Below, one piece after another: positions 1 to 6,167 of a stretch of DNA of 40,079 nt; position 1 is the first letter of the stretch; each line of letters opens with the position of its first letter. Below the pieces are notes generated by a model. It made no database searches, had not been told where the DNA came from, and was given only the letters and a program-made list of their open reading frames with translations. Source of the DNA: Oscillospiraceae bacterium (GTDB taxonomy: Bacteria > Bacillota > Clostridia > Oscillospirales > Oscillospiraceae); the NCBI GenBank assembly GCA_020025675.1, contig JAHHRS010000014.1, positions 1 to 40,079 on the forward strand, written 5' to 3'. Made by a program: the position numbers and the translations under genes.

Positions 1-261
1 GCGGGAATTTCCATAGTGCGCCGCTGGGTGGAGACCCGGCTTCCCTGTTCCTACTCGGCAGCCGAAAGACTGAAACAGGAAATCCCTGCCTATGACGGTA
101 TCCTGTCTGACACCGAATACGGCGCAGATGTACTTATGAAAATTCTTCTTCCTGAGGAAAAGTTTCAGGACTTTAAGGACAGAATTTTTGATGTGAGCGG
201 CGGCACGGTTTCCGTTACTGCTGTGGGTGAAGAATTCAGAGCGGTTCCAATAAAGAAATAA
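1..261 (+). CDS. YigZ/IMPACT-family protein, C-terminal part only (5' end outside window)
   Basis: The reading frame is open from the first base, so this is the 3' end of a longer gene; the GTG at 16 is probably internal. The visible residues (AGISIV then RRWVETRLPCSY...) match the C-terminal half of YigZ/YvyE-type IMPACT proteins: the DUF1949 ferredoxin-like domain with the conserved DTEYGADV stretch near visible residue 35 and a final VSVTAVGEEF. Family members are about 200-215 aa, so roughly the last 40 percent is here. Their role is not firmly known; the eukaryotic homologue binds Gcn1 and nucleic-acid or ribosome binding has been proposed. The gene converges on the minus-strand YlmC/ParB pair and ends 84 nt before a perfect 17-bp hairpin. 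A closed 5' half with the N-terminal UPF0029 domain is expected upstream. Confidence 0.8.
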   Translation, partial: AGISIVRRWVETRLPCSYSAAERLKQEIPAYDGILSDTEYGADVLMKILLPEEKFQDFKDRIFDVSGGTVSVTAVGEEFRAVPIKK

Positions 262-345
262 CAGCTATCAAGGGTTCGCCGCTTGTGTCCTTTTTAAAGA
301 CCTTTTGGGTTACAGTTCATTATTTTATTAATAAAACACAGACGA

Positions 346-388
346 AAATAAGCAGCACCAAGATCTACCGACTTGGTGCTGCTTATTT
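346..388. terminator. Perfect 17-bp inverted repeat, likely bidirectional terminator
   Basis: Positions 346-362 (AAATAAGCAGCACCAAG) pair without mismatch with 372-388 around a 9-nt loop. The arms end in A/T on both sides, and the hairpin sits between two convergent genes (yigZ on plus, ylmC-like on minus), so it can serve both. The U-tract is short in both directions (TTATTT), so efficiency is uncertain. Confidence 0.7.
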
Positions 389-445
389 GAAATTATCCCA
401 ATTAATTTAGGGCACAGGCACCTAAATAAAGGCAATTTTTCATTT

Positions 446-724
446 CTAAAACCAGGAACTTTTCCTTTTTTTGCGCCGCTGAAATTCGCCTTTCTGGTCA
501 ATCAATATAATGTCGTTTCCTATGCGGGCAATACATTCCCATGGAAGTACATAGTCATCCTCTCTCCCCAAAAGACCGAAAAATTTGGCCTTTCCAGGGG
601 TAATCAGAGAAATAAGCTTCCCGTCCTCCCCGTCAAACTCTGCGTCACAGACATAGCCCAGACGAAAGCCGGAGTGTATGTCTATTACCTCCTTATATCG
701 CAAATCGGAAAATAAATTCAGCAC
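446..724 (-). CDS. YlmC/YmxH-family PRC-barrel protein (sporulation-associated)
   Basis: A 92-aa protein resembling the YlmC/YmxH family (PRC-barrel fold) of endospore-forming Firmicutes. It opens with a LRYKEVIDI segment, followed by a short beta-rich body with GFRLGYV, KLISLITPG and the family-typical pattern VLPWECIARIGNDIILID near the C-terminus. The tail is basic (RRKKRK). I start it at GTG 724 because the upstream GGGGGG lies about 8 nt away; a GTG at 733 is in frame but abuts that Shine-Dalgarno site. It follows the ParB gene by 42 nt in the same direction, so the two are probably co-transcribed and end at the hairpin 346-388. The molecular role of the family is not established; expression in sporulation is known for some members. 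Confidence 0.75.
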   Translation of the reverse strand: MLNLFSDLRYKEVIDIHSGFRLGYVCDAEFDGEDGKLISLITPGKAKFFGLLGREDDYVLPWECIARIGNDIILIDQKGEFQRRKKRKSSWF

Positions 725-766
725 CGATAACACCCCCCATATAAGATATGTTGGGCGGGGGCTGTC

Positions 767-1579
767 CTATGATGGCTTTTTAGGTATGGAAATGGTGAGT
801 ATTAGGGAAGTTTCAGTCTCCTGCTTTTTGAAGCCTGCATCTATGCCGCCCTGCTTCATCATGTCCAGCCCGTGAGTAAGCGTATTTAAAAATACTCTTA
901 CATCTTTTAAAATGAAACTGCGCTTTGGCGCTTTTTTCTCATTATCAGGCTTATTCAGCAGACTTTCTACGTATTCGTCGGTAGCGGAAACTGTCAGTTC
1001 CTTTTCAATTATGTGTTGGAGTGCGGCACGCTGGCTCTCGGAATCGGGCAGCCTTAAAAGAGCTCTGCCGTGGCGCTCGGTCAGGGAGTGAGAACGAAGA
1101 GACTCAAGGACATCAGAGGGAAGTTTTAAAAGCCTGAGCTTATTTGCAACTGCCGACTGAGATTTGCCTATGCGTTTTGCGGCTTCCTCCTGACTTAGTC
1201 CAAACATGCGGATAAGGCGGCTTAGACCGGTGGCTTCCTCCACAAAATCCAAATCCTTCCGCTGCAGGTTTTCAACCAATGCTATTAAACCTGCATCCTC
1301 CATGTTGACATCAAGGAGAATACAGGGGACTTCTCGCAGACCGGCAAGCTTTGCGGCACGTAGTCTCCGCTCACCGGATACAAGTTCATATTTTCCCCCT
1401 CGAAGCCGTACATTAAGGGGATTTAATATGCCGTAAGTTTTTATGCTCTCACTGAGCTGCCGTAGAGCCTCGTCCTCAAAAATCTTCCTTGGTTGGACAG
1501 GATTAGGCGAAATTTCTTCCGGTCTTAAATAAATAATCCCGCCCCGCCGGAGCGTAGGGCGGTATTTCAATGCCTGCAT
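767..1579 (-). CDS. ParB/Spo0J/Noc-family DNA-binding protein
   Basis: A 270-aa ParB-like protein. Residues about 15-105 form the ParB N-terminal (CTPase) domain: PNPVQPRKIF box, a SIKTYGILNPLNV segment and the signature GERRLRAAKLAG; next comes ENLQRKDLDFVEEA. Residues about 120-160 carry the helix-turn-helix (LSQEEAAKRIGKSQSAVANKLRLLKLP) and TERHGRALLRL. The C-terminus is a short dimerisation region. Such proteins bind parS (ParB) or NBS (Noc) sites, spread as CTP-dependent clamps and organise origin segregation or nucleoid occlusion. No parA gene is adjacent, and the overall look is as close to Noc as to ParB, so I do not assign a symbol. Start ATG 1579 has GAGGAGG 7 nt upstream. Genes of this family usually lie near oriC, which matters for the non-coding stretch at 4.2-4.45 kb. 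Confidence 0.88.
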   Translation of the reverse strand: MQALKYRPTLRRGGIIYLRPEEISPNPVQPRKIFEDEALRQLSESIKTYGILNPLNVRLRGGKYELVSGERRLRAAKLAGLREVPCILLDVNMEDAGLIALVENLQRKDLDFVEEATGLSRLIRMFGLSQEEAAKRIGKSQSAVANKLRLLKLPSDVLESLRSHSLTERHGRALLRLPDSESQRAALQHIIEKELTVSATDEYVESLLNKPDNEKKAPKRSFILKDVRVFLNTLTHGLDMMKQGGIDAGFKKQETETSLILTISIPKKPS

Positions 1580-1685
1580 GGCGCTGCCTCCTCATCTTGG
1601 GATTTTATACTGAAAGAATACACCAGATATTGTGAAAATTGACACGAATAAGGGGACAGAGGCAAAATTAAACCGAAATAAAAAA

Positions 1686-1925
1686 GTCTCCCTGAAAGGG
1701 AGACTCAGCTTTGAAAAAAGCCTCGCAGAGTTTGCCGCCGCAGCGGCAAAGAAAATTAAATTCATTTTTTCCAAGGGCGTGTACCTTGGAAAAAATACTT
1801 CTCGGTCTGAGAGTGTGGAATTTGTTCGCCAAAGCGGACAAATTATGCGCTGCTCAGACCGCAGCTCTTTGTCGAAAACCTCCGAAGGAGTTTTTCGACA
1901 GCCTCAGCCTCCCTGAAAGGGAGGC
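1686..1925. repeat. Tandem-hairpin element, possible MITE-like repeat
   Basis: About 240 bp between the ParB gene and the symporter consist of back-to-back inverted repeats: 1686-1693/1697-1704 (loop GAA), 1731-1738/1743-1750, 1765-1776/1784-1795 (12 bp perfect), 1803-1811/1853-1861 enclosing 1819-1829/1834-1844, 1870-1883/1887-1900 (13 of 14), and 1907-1914/1918-1925 (loop GAA). The first and last hairpins share the core CTCCCTGAAAGGGAG, and the two ends are roughly inverted copies of each other over about 35 bp, as in a MITE. No target-site duplication is obvious. Frames open through it (for example 1632-1916 plus) show no start signal or recognisable domain and follow from the palindromes. 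The last hairpin also follows the symporter stop codon by about 20 nt and could terminate it. No second copy is in this window. Confidence 0.6.
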
Positions 1926-1943
1926 TTTAAGAGGAACAAAGTT

Positions 1944-3185
1944 TTATTTTTTGTCAGGGTGAAGCTGTTTTTGCAGCCAATCCTTGCCGTCGGCAAAACG
2001 GGATACCACGAAGGAAGACACATAGTCCCCGGCGGAGTTTACCATAGTAGCGGGTGGGTCTATAAGGTTTCCCAAGGCAATTGCCATGGGGTAGGCAATG
2101 GAAAGCTGGTCGGGGAAGAAAATTGTGCACAGCACAAGTTCACCCGTTCCTCCGCCACCCGGAATTCCCGACATGGCGATAGAGGAAAACACTGCAACAA
2201 GTATAGCCAGAAATGCGCGGCCGCCGGTGAAATCCAGACCGAAAAGGGAAAAGAGGAAGGCAACCTTTAAAATTGCGCTCATACCGGAACCGTCCATATT
2301 CATAGTGGCACCGAGAGGCATGACTATCTCCGACACTTCCTTGGAAACGCCGCTGTCCTGCGCTGCTTCTATATTGGTGGGTATGGTGGCAACGGAGGAA
2401 CAGGTACCGAAAGATACTGCCGCAGGTTTAAAGAGATGCTTAAACATAACTTTTGCCGCCCCTTTACCGCCGCCTATATAGGCATAGACAGGAGAGGAAA
2501 TGAACATGTAAAGGAAAGCCACCACATAGTAAATTATAAGGGTTCTGCCGTAATCGCCTATCAGTTCCGGACCGTATGTGGAGACAAGGAAAGCAAAGAA
2601 GCCGAAAAATCCGATAGGTGCGTAGTAGGTTATTATCTTAACTGTTTTCATTATGCAGTTTGTAATATCTGCAAGAAGCTTTGCGGTGGCAGTCTCCCTG
2701 CCGCCTGCCATCTGCACACCGAAGCCGAAAATTACTGCTGCTACTATGAGAGGCAGAATGGCTTTGCGGCTCCAAAGCTCCACAAAGTCAGGCTTTGTAA
2801 AGAAGTTTACCACAAGGTCAGCTGCGGAAAGACCGGCATCAACCTCACCCTGCACTACGGTGCCAACGGTAATAGGGATAAAGCGGAGCACTATGTACAT
2901 CAAAAGAGAGGCAATAGTGGTGGTACACATGAAAGTCAAAACGGTAGTGCCCAGAAGCTTTCCCGCTCGCTTAACAGTGCCCATATTTGCTATGGCTGAG
3001 GATATGGAACAAAATACCATAGGAACAACCACGCAGAACATCATATTTATAAAAATTGTGCCCAAGGGTTCAAGGGACTTGGCTCCCGGCCATAGCCAGC
3101 CGGTTAAACATCCGCCTACAATGCCTAAGAGCATGGTAAGAATGAACCAGTTGTTTTTCAAGAAACTTGATTTTTTCGCCATCAT
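1944..3185 (-). CDS. Dicarboxylate/amino acid:cation symporter (DAACS, SLC1-like)
   Basis: A 413-aa integral membrane transporter of the GltP/DctA/SstT superfamily, importing dicarboxylates or amino acids with Na+ or H+. Family hallmarks are visible in order: several hydrophobic segments in the first 220 residues, the serine-rich re-entrant loop SFGTCSSVATIPTNIE, then NMDGSGM (the NMDGT motif), the second re-entrant loop SGIPGGGGTGEL, and IDPPATMVNSAGD with the substrate- and cation-binding Asp/Asn positions. The substrate is not readable; the last motif differs from the Arg that marks acidic amino-acid carriers, and SstT-like Ser/Thr transport is possible. Start ATG 3185 has GGAG 5 nt upstream; a TTG one codon earlier and an ATG one codon later are alternatives. 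It diverges from an AraC-type regulator, a plausible controller. Confidence 0.9.
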   Translation of the reverse strand: MMAKKSSFLKNNWFILTMLLGIVGGCLTGWLWPGAKSLEPLGTIFINMMFCVVVPMVFCSISSAIANMGTVKRAGKLLGTTVLTFMCTTTIASLLMYIVLRFIPITVGTVVQGEVDAGLSAADLVVNFFTKPDFVELWSRKAILPLIVAAVIFGFGVQMAGGRETATAKLLADITNCIMKTVKIITYYAPIGFFGFFAFLVSTYGPELIGDYGRTLIIYYVVAFLYMFISSPVYAYIGGGKGAAKVMFKHLFKPAAVSFGTCSSVATIPTNIEAAQDSGVSKEVSEIVMPLGATMNMDGSGMSAILKVAFLFSLFGLDFTGGRAFLAILVAVFSSIAMSGIPGGGGTGELVLCTIFFPDQLSIAYPMAIALGNLIDPPATMVNSAGDYVSSFVVSRFADGKDWLQKQLHPDKK

Positions 3186-3229
3186 CAAAACTCCTTTTTT
3201 AGGGACTTTGGATTTTTAACTACCACACT

Positions 3230-3257
3230 ATTATATTTCACAAATTTACAATGTGAA
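3230..3257 (-). promoter_or_regulatory. Putative promoter of the symporter gene
   Basis: On the minus strand: TTCACA (3257-3252), 16-nt spacer, TATAAT (3235-3230), 45 nt before the symporter ATG. The -35 hexamer is one arm of an inverted repeat TTCACA-N9-TGTGAA (3237-3257), so a regulator binding there would cover the promoter. Confidence 0.45.
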
Positions 3258-3269
3258 TTGTTCAATGTG
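3249..3269. promoter_or_regulatory. Candidate operator: direct repeat CAATGTG x2
   Basis: CAATGTG occurs at 3249-3255 and 3263-3269, a 14-bp period, between the two divergent promoters and touching the -35 of the AraC-type gene. Direct repeats in such a position are typical of AraC-family binding sites. This is inference from position and pattern only. Confidence 0.35.
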
Positions 3270-3270
3270 C

Positions 3271-3299
3271 TTGAAACATTGCAAATACTGCGATATAAT
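3271..3299 (+). promoter_or_regulatory. Sigma-A type promoter for the AraC-family gene
   Basis: TTGAAA (3271-3276), exactly 17 nt, TATAAT (3294-3299); the TTG start codon follows 28 nt later with AAAGGATGG (3311-3319) as ribosome-binding site. Confidence 0.7.
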
Positions 3300-3327
3300 T
3301 AAAACAGTACAAAGGATGGTGAAATAA

Positions 3328-4164
3328 TTGGAAAAAAATGAGAAATTCAGCCGTGAAGGTTATCTAAATGAAAATTATCACTATTTCCATCTCCGTGATA
3401 CGGCAGGGCAGGAGCGGGATTTTCACTTTCACGAATTTGATAAAATTGTTATCCTCCTCTCCGGCCATGTGGACTATATTGTTGAGAACCGCAGCTATAC
3501 TCTTCGGCCCTGGACCGTGCTGCTTGTTAAGCACCATACTATACATAAGGCGATAATTGATAAAAAAGAACCTTACGAGAGAGTTATTATTTATCTTGAC
3601 CGAAAATTTTTTGATTGGGTTTTACCGAAAGCAAGACTGGGTGACTGCTTTGAAATAGCGGATAAATCCGGCAATGAACTGCTTATGCCTGAAAAAGAGC
3701 AGAAAAAAGCCCTCTCCGCCTTACTGAGAGCCTACGAGACGGCTGAAAAGGACAAGGGCTACGGAGCTGAAGCTATGGGGGATACTCTTATTATGCAGAT
3801 GCTTATTTTAATAGGCCGTATGAGCGCTGCCGTAAGTGATGGCGCAGAGAAAGGCTATGACCCAAAAATCCGTGAGGCTCTTTCCTATATAAACGAAAAC
3901 CTAAACCATGAACTGAGTGTTGAAACATTGGCCGAGCAGGTATATTTGAGTAAGTATCACTTTATGCGGCTTTTTAAGGCCCAGACCGGCAGCACCGTCC
4001 ACGCATATGTGCGGCAGAAGCGGCTGCTGTATGCCGCAAGACTTATAAGAGAGGGAATGAGTGCTGCAAGGGCGGCATCCGAAAGCGGTTTTTCCGATTA
4101 TTCCGCCTTTCACAGAGCTTTTAAGGAGAGCTTCGGGGTAAGTCCCGGAAGTCTGAGGGACTAA
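3328..4164 (+). CDS. AraC-family transcriptional regulator with cupin sensor domain
   Basis: A 278-aa regulator. The N-terminal part holds a cupin-like ligand domain (HFHEFDKIVILLSG, VENRSYTLRPWTVLLV, then HHTIHKA), which in this family senses small molecules. The last 100 residues form the double helix-turn-helix: first HTH around residues 196-217 (SVETLAEQVYLSKYHFMRLFK), second ending in the family signature GFSDYSAFHRAFKESFGVSPG. The start is TTG 3328, spaced well from AAAGGATGG; no in-frame ATG lies nearby. It diverges from the SLC1-type symporter with a shared 142-bp control region, so local regulation of that transporter is the simplest guess. The frame remains open for 43 codons after the TAA stop at 4162-4164, running into the hexamer array; the AraC domain itself looks complete without that extension. 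Confidence 0.9.
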   Translation: MEKNEKFSREGYLNENYHYFHLRDTAGQERDFHFHEFDKIVILLSGHVDYIVENRSYTLRPWTVLLVKHHTIHKAIIDKKEPYERVIIYLDRKFFDWVLPKARLGDCFEIADKSGNELLMPEKEQKKALSALLRAYETAEKDKGYGAEAMGDTLIMQMLILIGRMSAAVSDGAEKGYDPKIREALSYINENLNHELSVETLAEQVYLSKYHFMRLFKAQTGSTVHAYVRQKRLLYAARLIREGMSAARAASESGFSDYSAFHRAFKESFGVSPGSLRD

Positions 4165-4221
4165 AAAAATATTCAGCCCCGTTTAGCCCCCCTTGGCATG
4201 GCTTGGCAAGGCTTGCCTATA

Positions 4222-4293
4222 TACAAAGACAAGTACAATGACAACTACAAGGACAAAGACAAAGACAACTACAAGAACAAATACAAAAACAAT
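4222..4293. repeat. Degenerate hexamer array (NACAAN) x12, possibly the tail of a 32-codon ORF
   Basis: Twelve consecutive 6-bp units follow NACAAN: positions 2-5 are invariant ACAA, position 1 is T, G or A, position 6 varies freely. Read in the frame of an ATG at 4198 it gives a 32-aa peptide (stop TAA 4294-4296) beginning MAWQGLPI and continuing as alternating Tyr/Asp/Asn and Lys/Asn. No Shine-Dalgarno site precedes 4198, and the same frame runs back without a stop to the AraC stop codon. Similar Lys/Asp repeats occur in phage replisome-organiser and DnaD-like proteins, so a decayed gene tail is one reading; a replication- or protein-binding array is another. A small hairpin (4205-4209/4213-4217) precedes it. 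Confidence 0.7.
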
Positions 4294-4296
4294 TAA

Positions 4297-4405
4297 TTAC
4301 TCATATATCTCTCTAAGATATATAAGAGAAAAAGAGAAAATAAGCATTTCCACAATTTAACAACTTTCCCACAAAGTTTTTAACAGCCTGCTGCAAAGTA
4401 AGAAA
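4297..4405. other. AT-rich spacer with 8-bp hairpin and DnaA-box-like words
   Basis: No gene is visible. The stretch contains an AT-only-type hairpin (4303-4310/4316-4323), purine-rich GAGAAAAAGAGAAAATAAG, then ATTTCCACA and TTTCCCACA, each 7 of 9 against the DnaA box TTATCCACA. A further word TTATCCAGA (8 of 9, minus strand 4438-4430) lies in the adjacent terminator. Genes to the left run mainly on minus and to the right mainly on plus. This is suggestive of, but far from proof of, an origin-like region; neither dnaA nor dnaN is in the window. Confidence 0.3.
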
Positions 4406-4446
4406 GCCCTCCGAGACCAGAGCGTAAATTCTGGATAACGGAGGGC
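4406..4446 (-). terminator. Intrinsic terminator of the DUF1846 gene
   Basis: Outer stem 4406-4413/4439-4446 (GCCCTCCG/CGGAGGGC) with an inner stem 4417-4422/4429-4434. On the minus strand it is followed by TTTCTTACTTT, 24 nt beyond the DUF1846 stop. On the plus strand it is followed by ATTTAATTT, so it may also stop transcripts from the AraC side. Confidence 0.7.
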
Positions 4447-4469
4447 ATTTAATTTAGCTTTATGGAGTT

Positions 4470-5954
4470 TTAGCGGTGAAAAAGTTTTTTTGCCTGATAT
4501 TTAGGCTCGGTAGACATGTTGACACCTATTTTCTTAAACAGCTCCGAGTCAACATGGCTTAATATAACCGTGGAGTGAGCCTCGCAGCCACGAAGCTTTC
4601 CAAGCTGATCTATGGCGTAGCCTGCTATGGGGTTTGTGACGGCGCAGATGGAAAGCGCAATAAGAAGCTCATCAGTATGAAGTCTGGGGTTATGATTTCC
4701 CAGGTGCTCCACCTTGAGGTGCTGTATAGGCTCAATAATGCTGGGAGTTATGAGAAGCATCTTCTTGTCAATGTTGGCGAGAGCTTTCAGCGCGTTTAAA
4801 AGGCAGGCGGAAGCGGAACCCAGAAGAGAAGAAGTCTTTCCGGTTACTATTCTTCCGTCAGGCAGCTCAATGGCTACGGCGGGAGCGCCGGTCTCCTCGG
4901 CTCTTGAGAGCGCGGCTACAACTACCGGTCTGTCATTGACTCCGATTTCCAGAGAATTCATGATAAGCTCAATTTTCCTGACTTCCCGTGGGTCTGAAAG
5001 ACCCTGACGGACTGAACACTGAGCGGCATAATAACGGCGGATTATCTCCTGCTTTGAAGCCTCTCTGCATACCTCATCATCGGTTATGCAGCTTGCTATC
5101 ATATTAACGCCCATATCGGTGGGACTTTTATATGGACTGTCACCGTATATGCGCTTAAACATGGCATCAAGCACGGGGAAGATTTCCACGTCCCTGTTGT
5201 AGTTTACGGCAGTTTCTCCGTAAGCATCAAGATGGAACGGGTCTATCATGTTTACATCGTCAAGATCTGCTGTGGCGGCCTCATATGCAAGGTTCAGCGG
5301 ATGCTTTAAAGAAAGATTCCATATGGGGAAGGTCTCAAATTTTGCATAGCCGGCGCGAATACCCCGTTTATGCTCATGGTAAAGCTGACTGAGACAGGTG
5401 GCCATTTTGCCGCTGCCGGGACCGGGACCTGTAACAACTACCACACTTCTCTCGGTCTCTATATAATCGTTTTTTCCGAAACCGTCATCTGAAACTATGA
5501 GGGGAATATTAGAAGGATAATCCGGGATTATATAATGCTTATATGTCTTTATTCCAAGCATTTCCAGACGTTTTATAAACTGGTCTGCTATGGCCTGACC
5601 CCGATAGTGGGTAAGCACCACACTGCCGATATACAGTCCCCGACCGCGGAAAGCGTCAATAAGTCTCAGGGTATCCTCGTCATAGGTTATACCCAAATCG
5701 CCCCGGCGCTTACTACGCTCAATGTCATCGGCAGATATGCAGATGACTATTTCCGCCACATCCTTAATTTCCAGCAGCATACTGACTTTGCTGTCGGGCT
5801 TAAAACCGGGCAAAACTCTTGAGGCGTGAAAATCATCAAAGAGCTTGCCGCCGAATTCCAAATACAGCTTACCCCCGAAGAAGGACAGACGGTCTTTTAT
5901 TTTTTGAGACTGGAGCTTCAAGTACTTTTCGTTATCAAATCCAAGTTTTGTCAT
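4470..5954 (-). CDS. DUF1846 domain-containing protein
   Basis: A 494-aa cytosolic protein matching the DUF1846 family (usual length about 495-505 aa) across its whole length, from GFDNEKYLKLQSQKI at the N-terminus. It contains a P-loop-like GPGPGSGKMATCLSQLYHEH near residue 180, a conserved PIWNLSLKHPLNLAYEAATADL stretch soon after, and a C-terminal domain with HTDELLIALSICAVTNP and AHSTVILSHVD. Members are common in Firmicutes; the biochemical role is not established (structures show a kinase-like nucleotide fold). I use ATG 5954 because family proteins begin near M-x-x-GFDNEKY; in-frame starts at 5969 and 6023 exist, but 6023 would fall inside the promoter -35. It is monocistronic and divergent from secA. 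Confidence 0.85.
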   Translation of the reverse strand: MTKLGFDNEKYLKLQSQKIKDRLSFFGGKLYLEFGGKLFDDFHASRVLPGFKPDSKVSMLLEIKDVAEIVICISADDIERSKRRGDLGITYDEDTLRLIDAFRGRGLYIGSVVLTHYRGQAIADQFIKRLEMLGIKTYKHYIIPDYPSNIPLIVSDDGFGKNDYIETERSVVVVTGPGPGSGKMATCLSQLYHEHKRGIRAGYAKFETFPIWNLSLKHPLNLAYEAATADLDDVNMIDPFHLDAYGETAVNYNRDVEIFPVLDAMFKRIYGDSPYKSPTDMGVNMIASCITDDEVCREASKQEIIRRYYAAQCSVRQGLSDPREVRKIELIMNSLEIGVNDRPVVVAALSRAEETGAPAVAIELPDGRIVTGKTSSLLGSASACLLNALKALANIDKKMLLITPSIIEPIQHLKVEHLGNHNPRLHTDELLIALSICAVTNPIAGYAIDQLGKLRGCEAHSTVILSHVDSELFKKIGVNMSTEPKYQAKKLFHR

Positions 5955-5994
5955 AATATATATCCCCATGCTCTCTTTATTTTTACGAATTAGT

Positions 5995-6023
5995 ATTTTA
6001 GCATAGATAGTGCTTTCTAACAA
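5995..6023 (-). promoter_or_regulatory. Promoter of the DUF1846 gene
   Basis: Minus strand: TTGTTA (6023-6018), 17-nt spacer, TAAAAT (6000-5995), 41 nt before ATG 5954. Its position rules against the longest possible ORF start at 6023. Confidence 0.6.
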
Positions 6024-6105
6024 GAGGAGAAATCAGAGTAAAATTTACTTTTTCTTTGAATTTTTTCAGTGTATCAATTTTTTGCTTTTTTTCCGAAACT
6101 CTTTA

Positions 6106-6114
6106 TGATATAAT
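6106..6114 (+). promoter_or_regulatory. Extended -10 promoter of secA
   Basis: TGATATAAT is an extended -10 (TG-N-TATAAT). No good -35 lies 16-18 nt upstream, only T-rich sequence, as expected for extended -10 promoters. It gives a leader of about 45 nt before ATG 6168. Confidence 0.5.
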
Positions 6115-6167
6115 TAACCTTGCAAAACTATATATATTATTTTGAATTCCATGAAAGGCGTTTACAA

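Noticed and set aside
1632..1916. 94-codon plus-strand ORF through the hairpin block
   Set aside because: It consists of the inverted repeats themselves, is open in several frames at once, and has no ribosome-binding site.
4222..4293. Possible CRISPR array
   Set aside because: Units are 6 bp and contiguous, without spacers; no cas genes are near.
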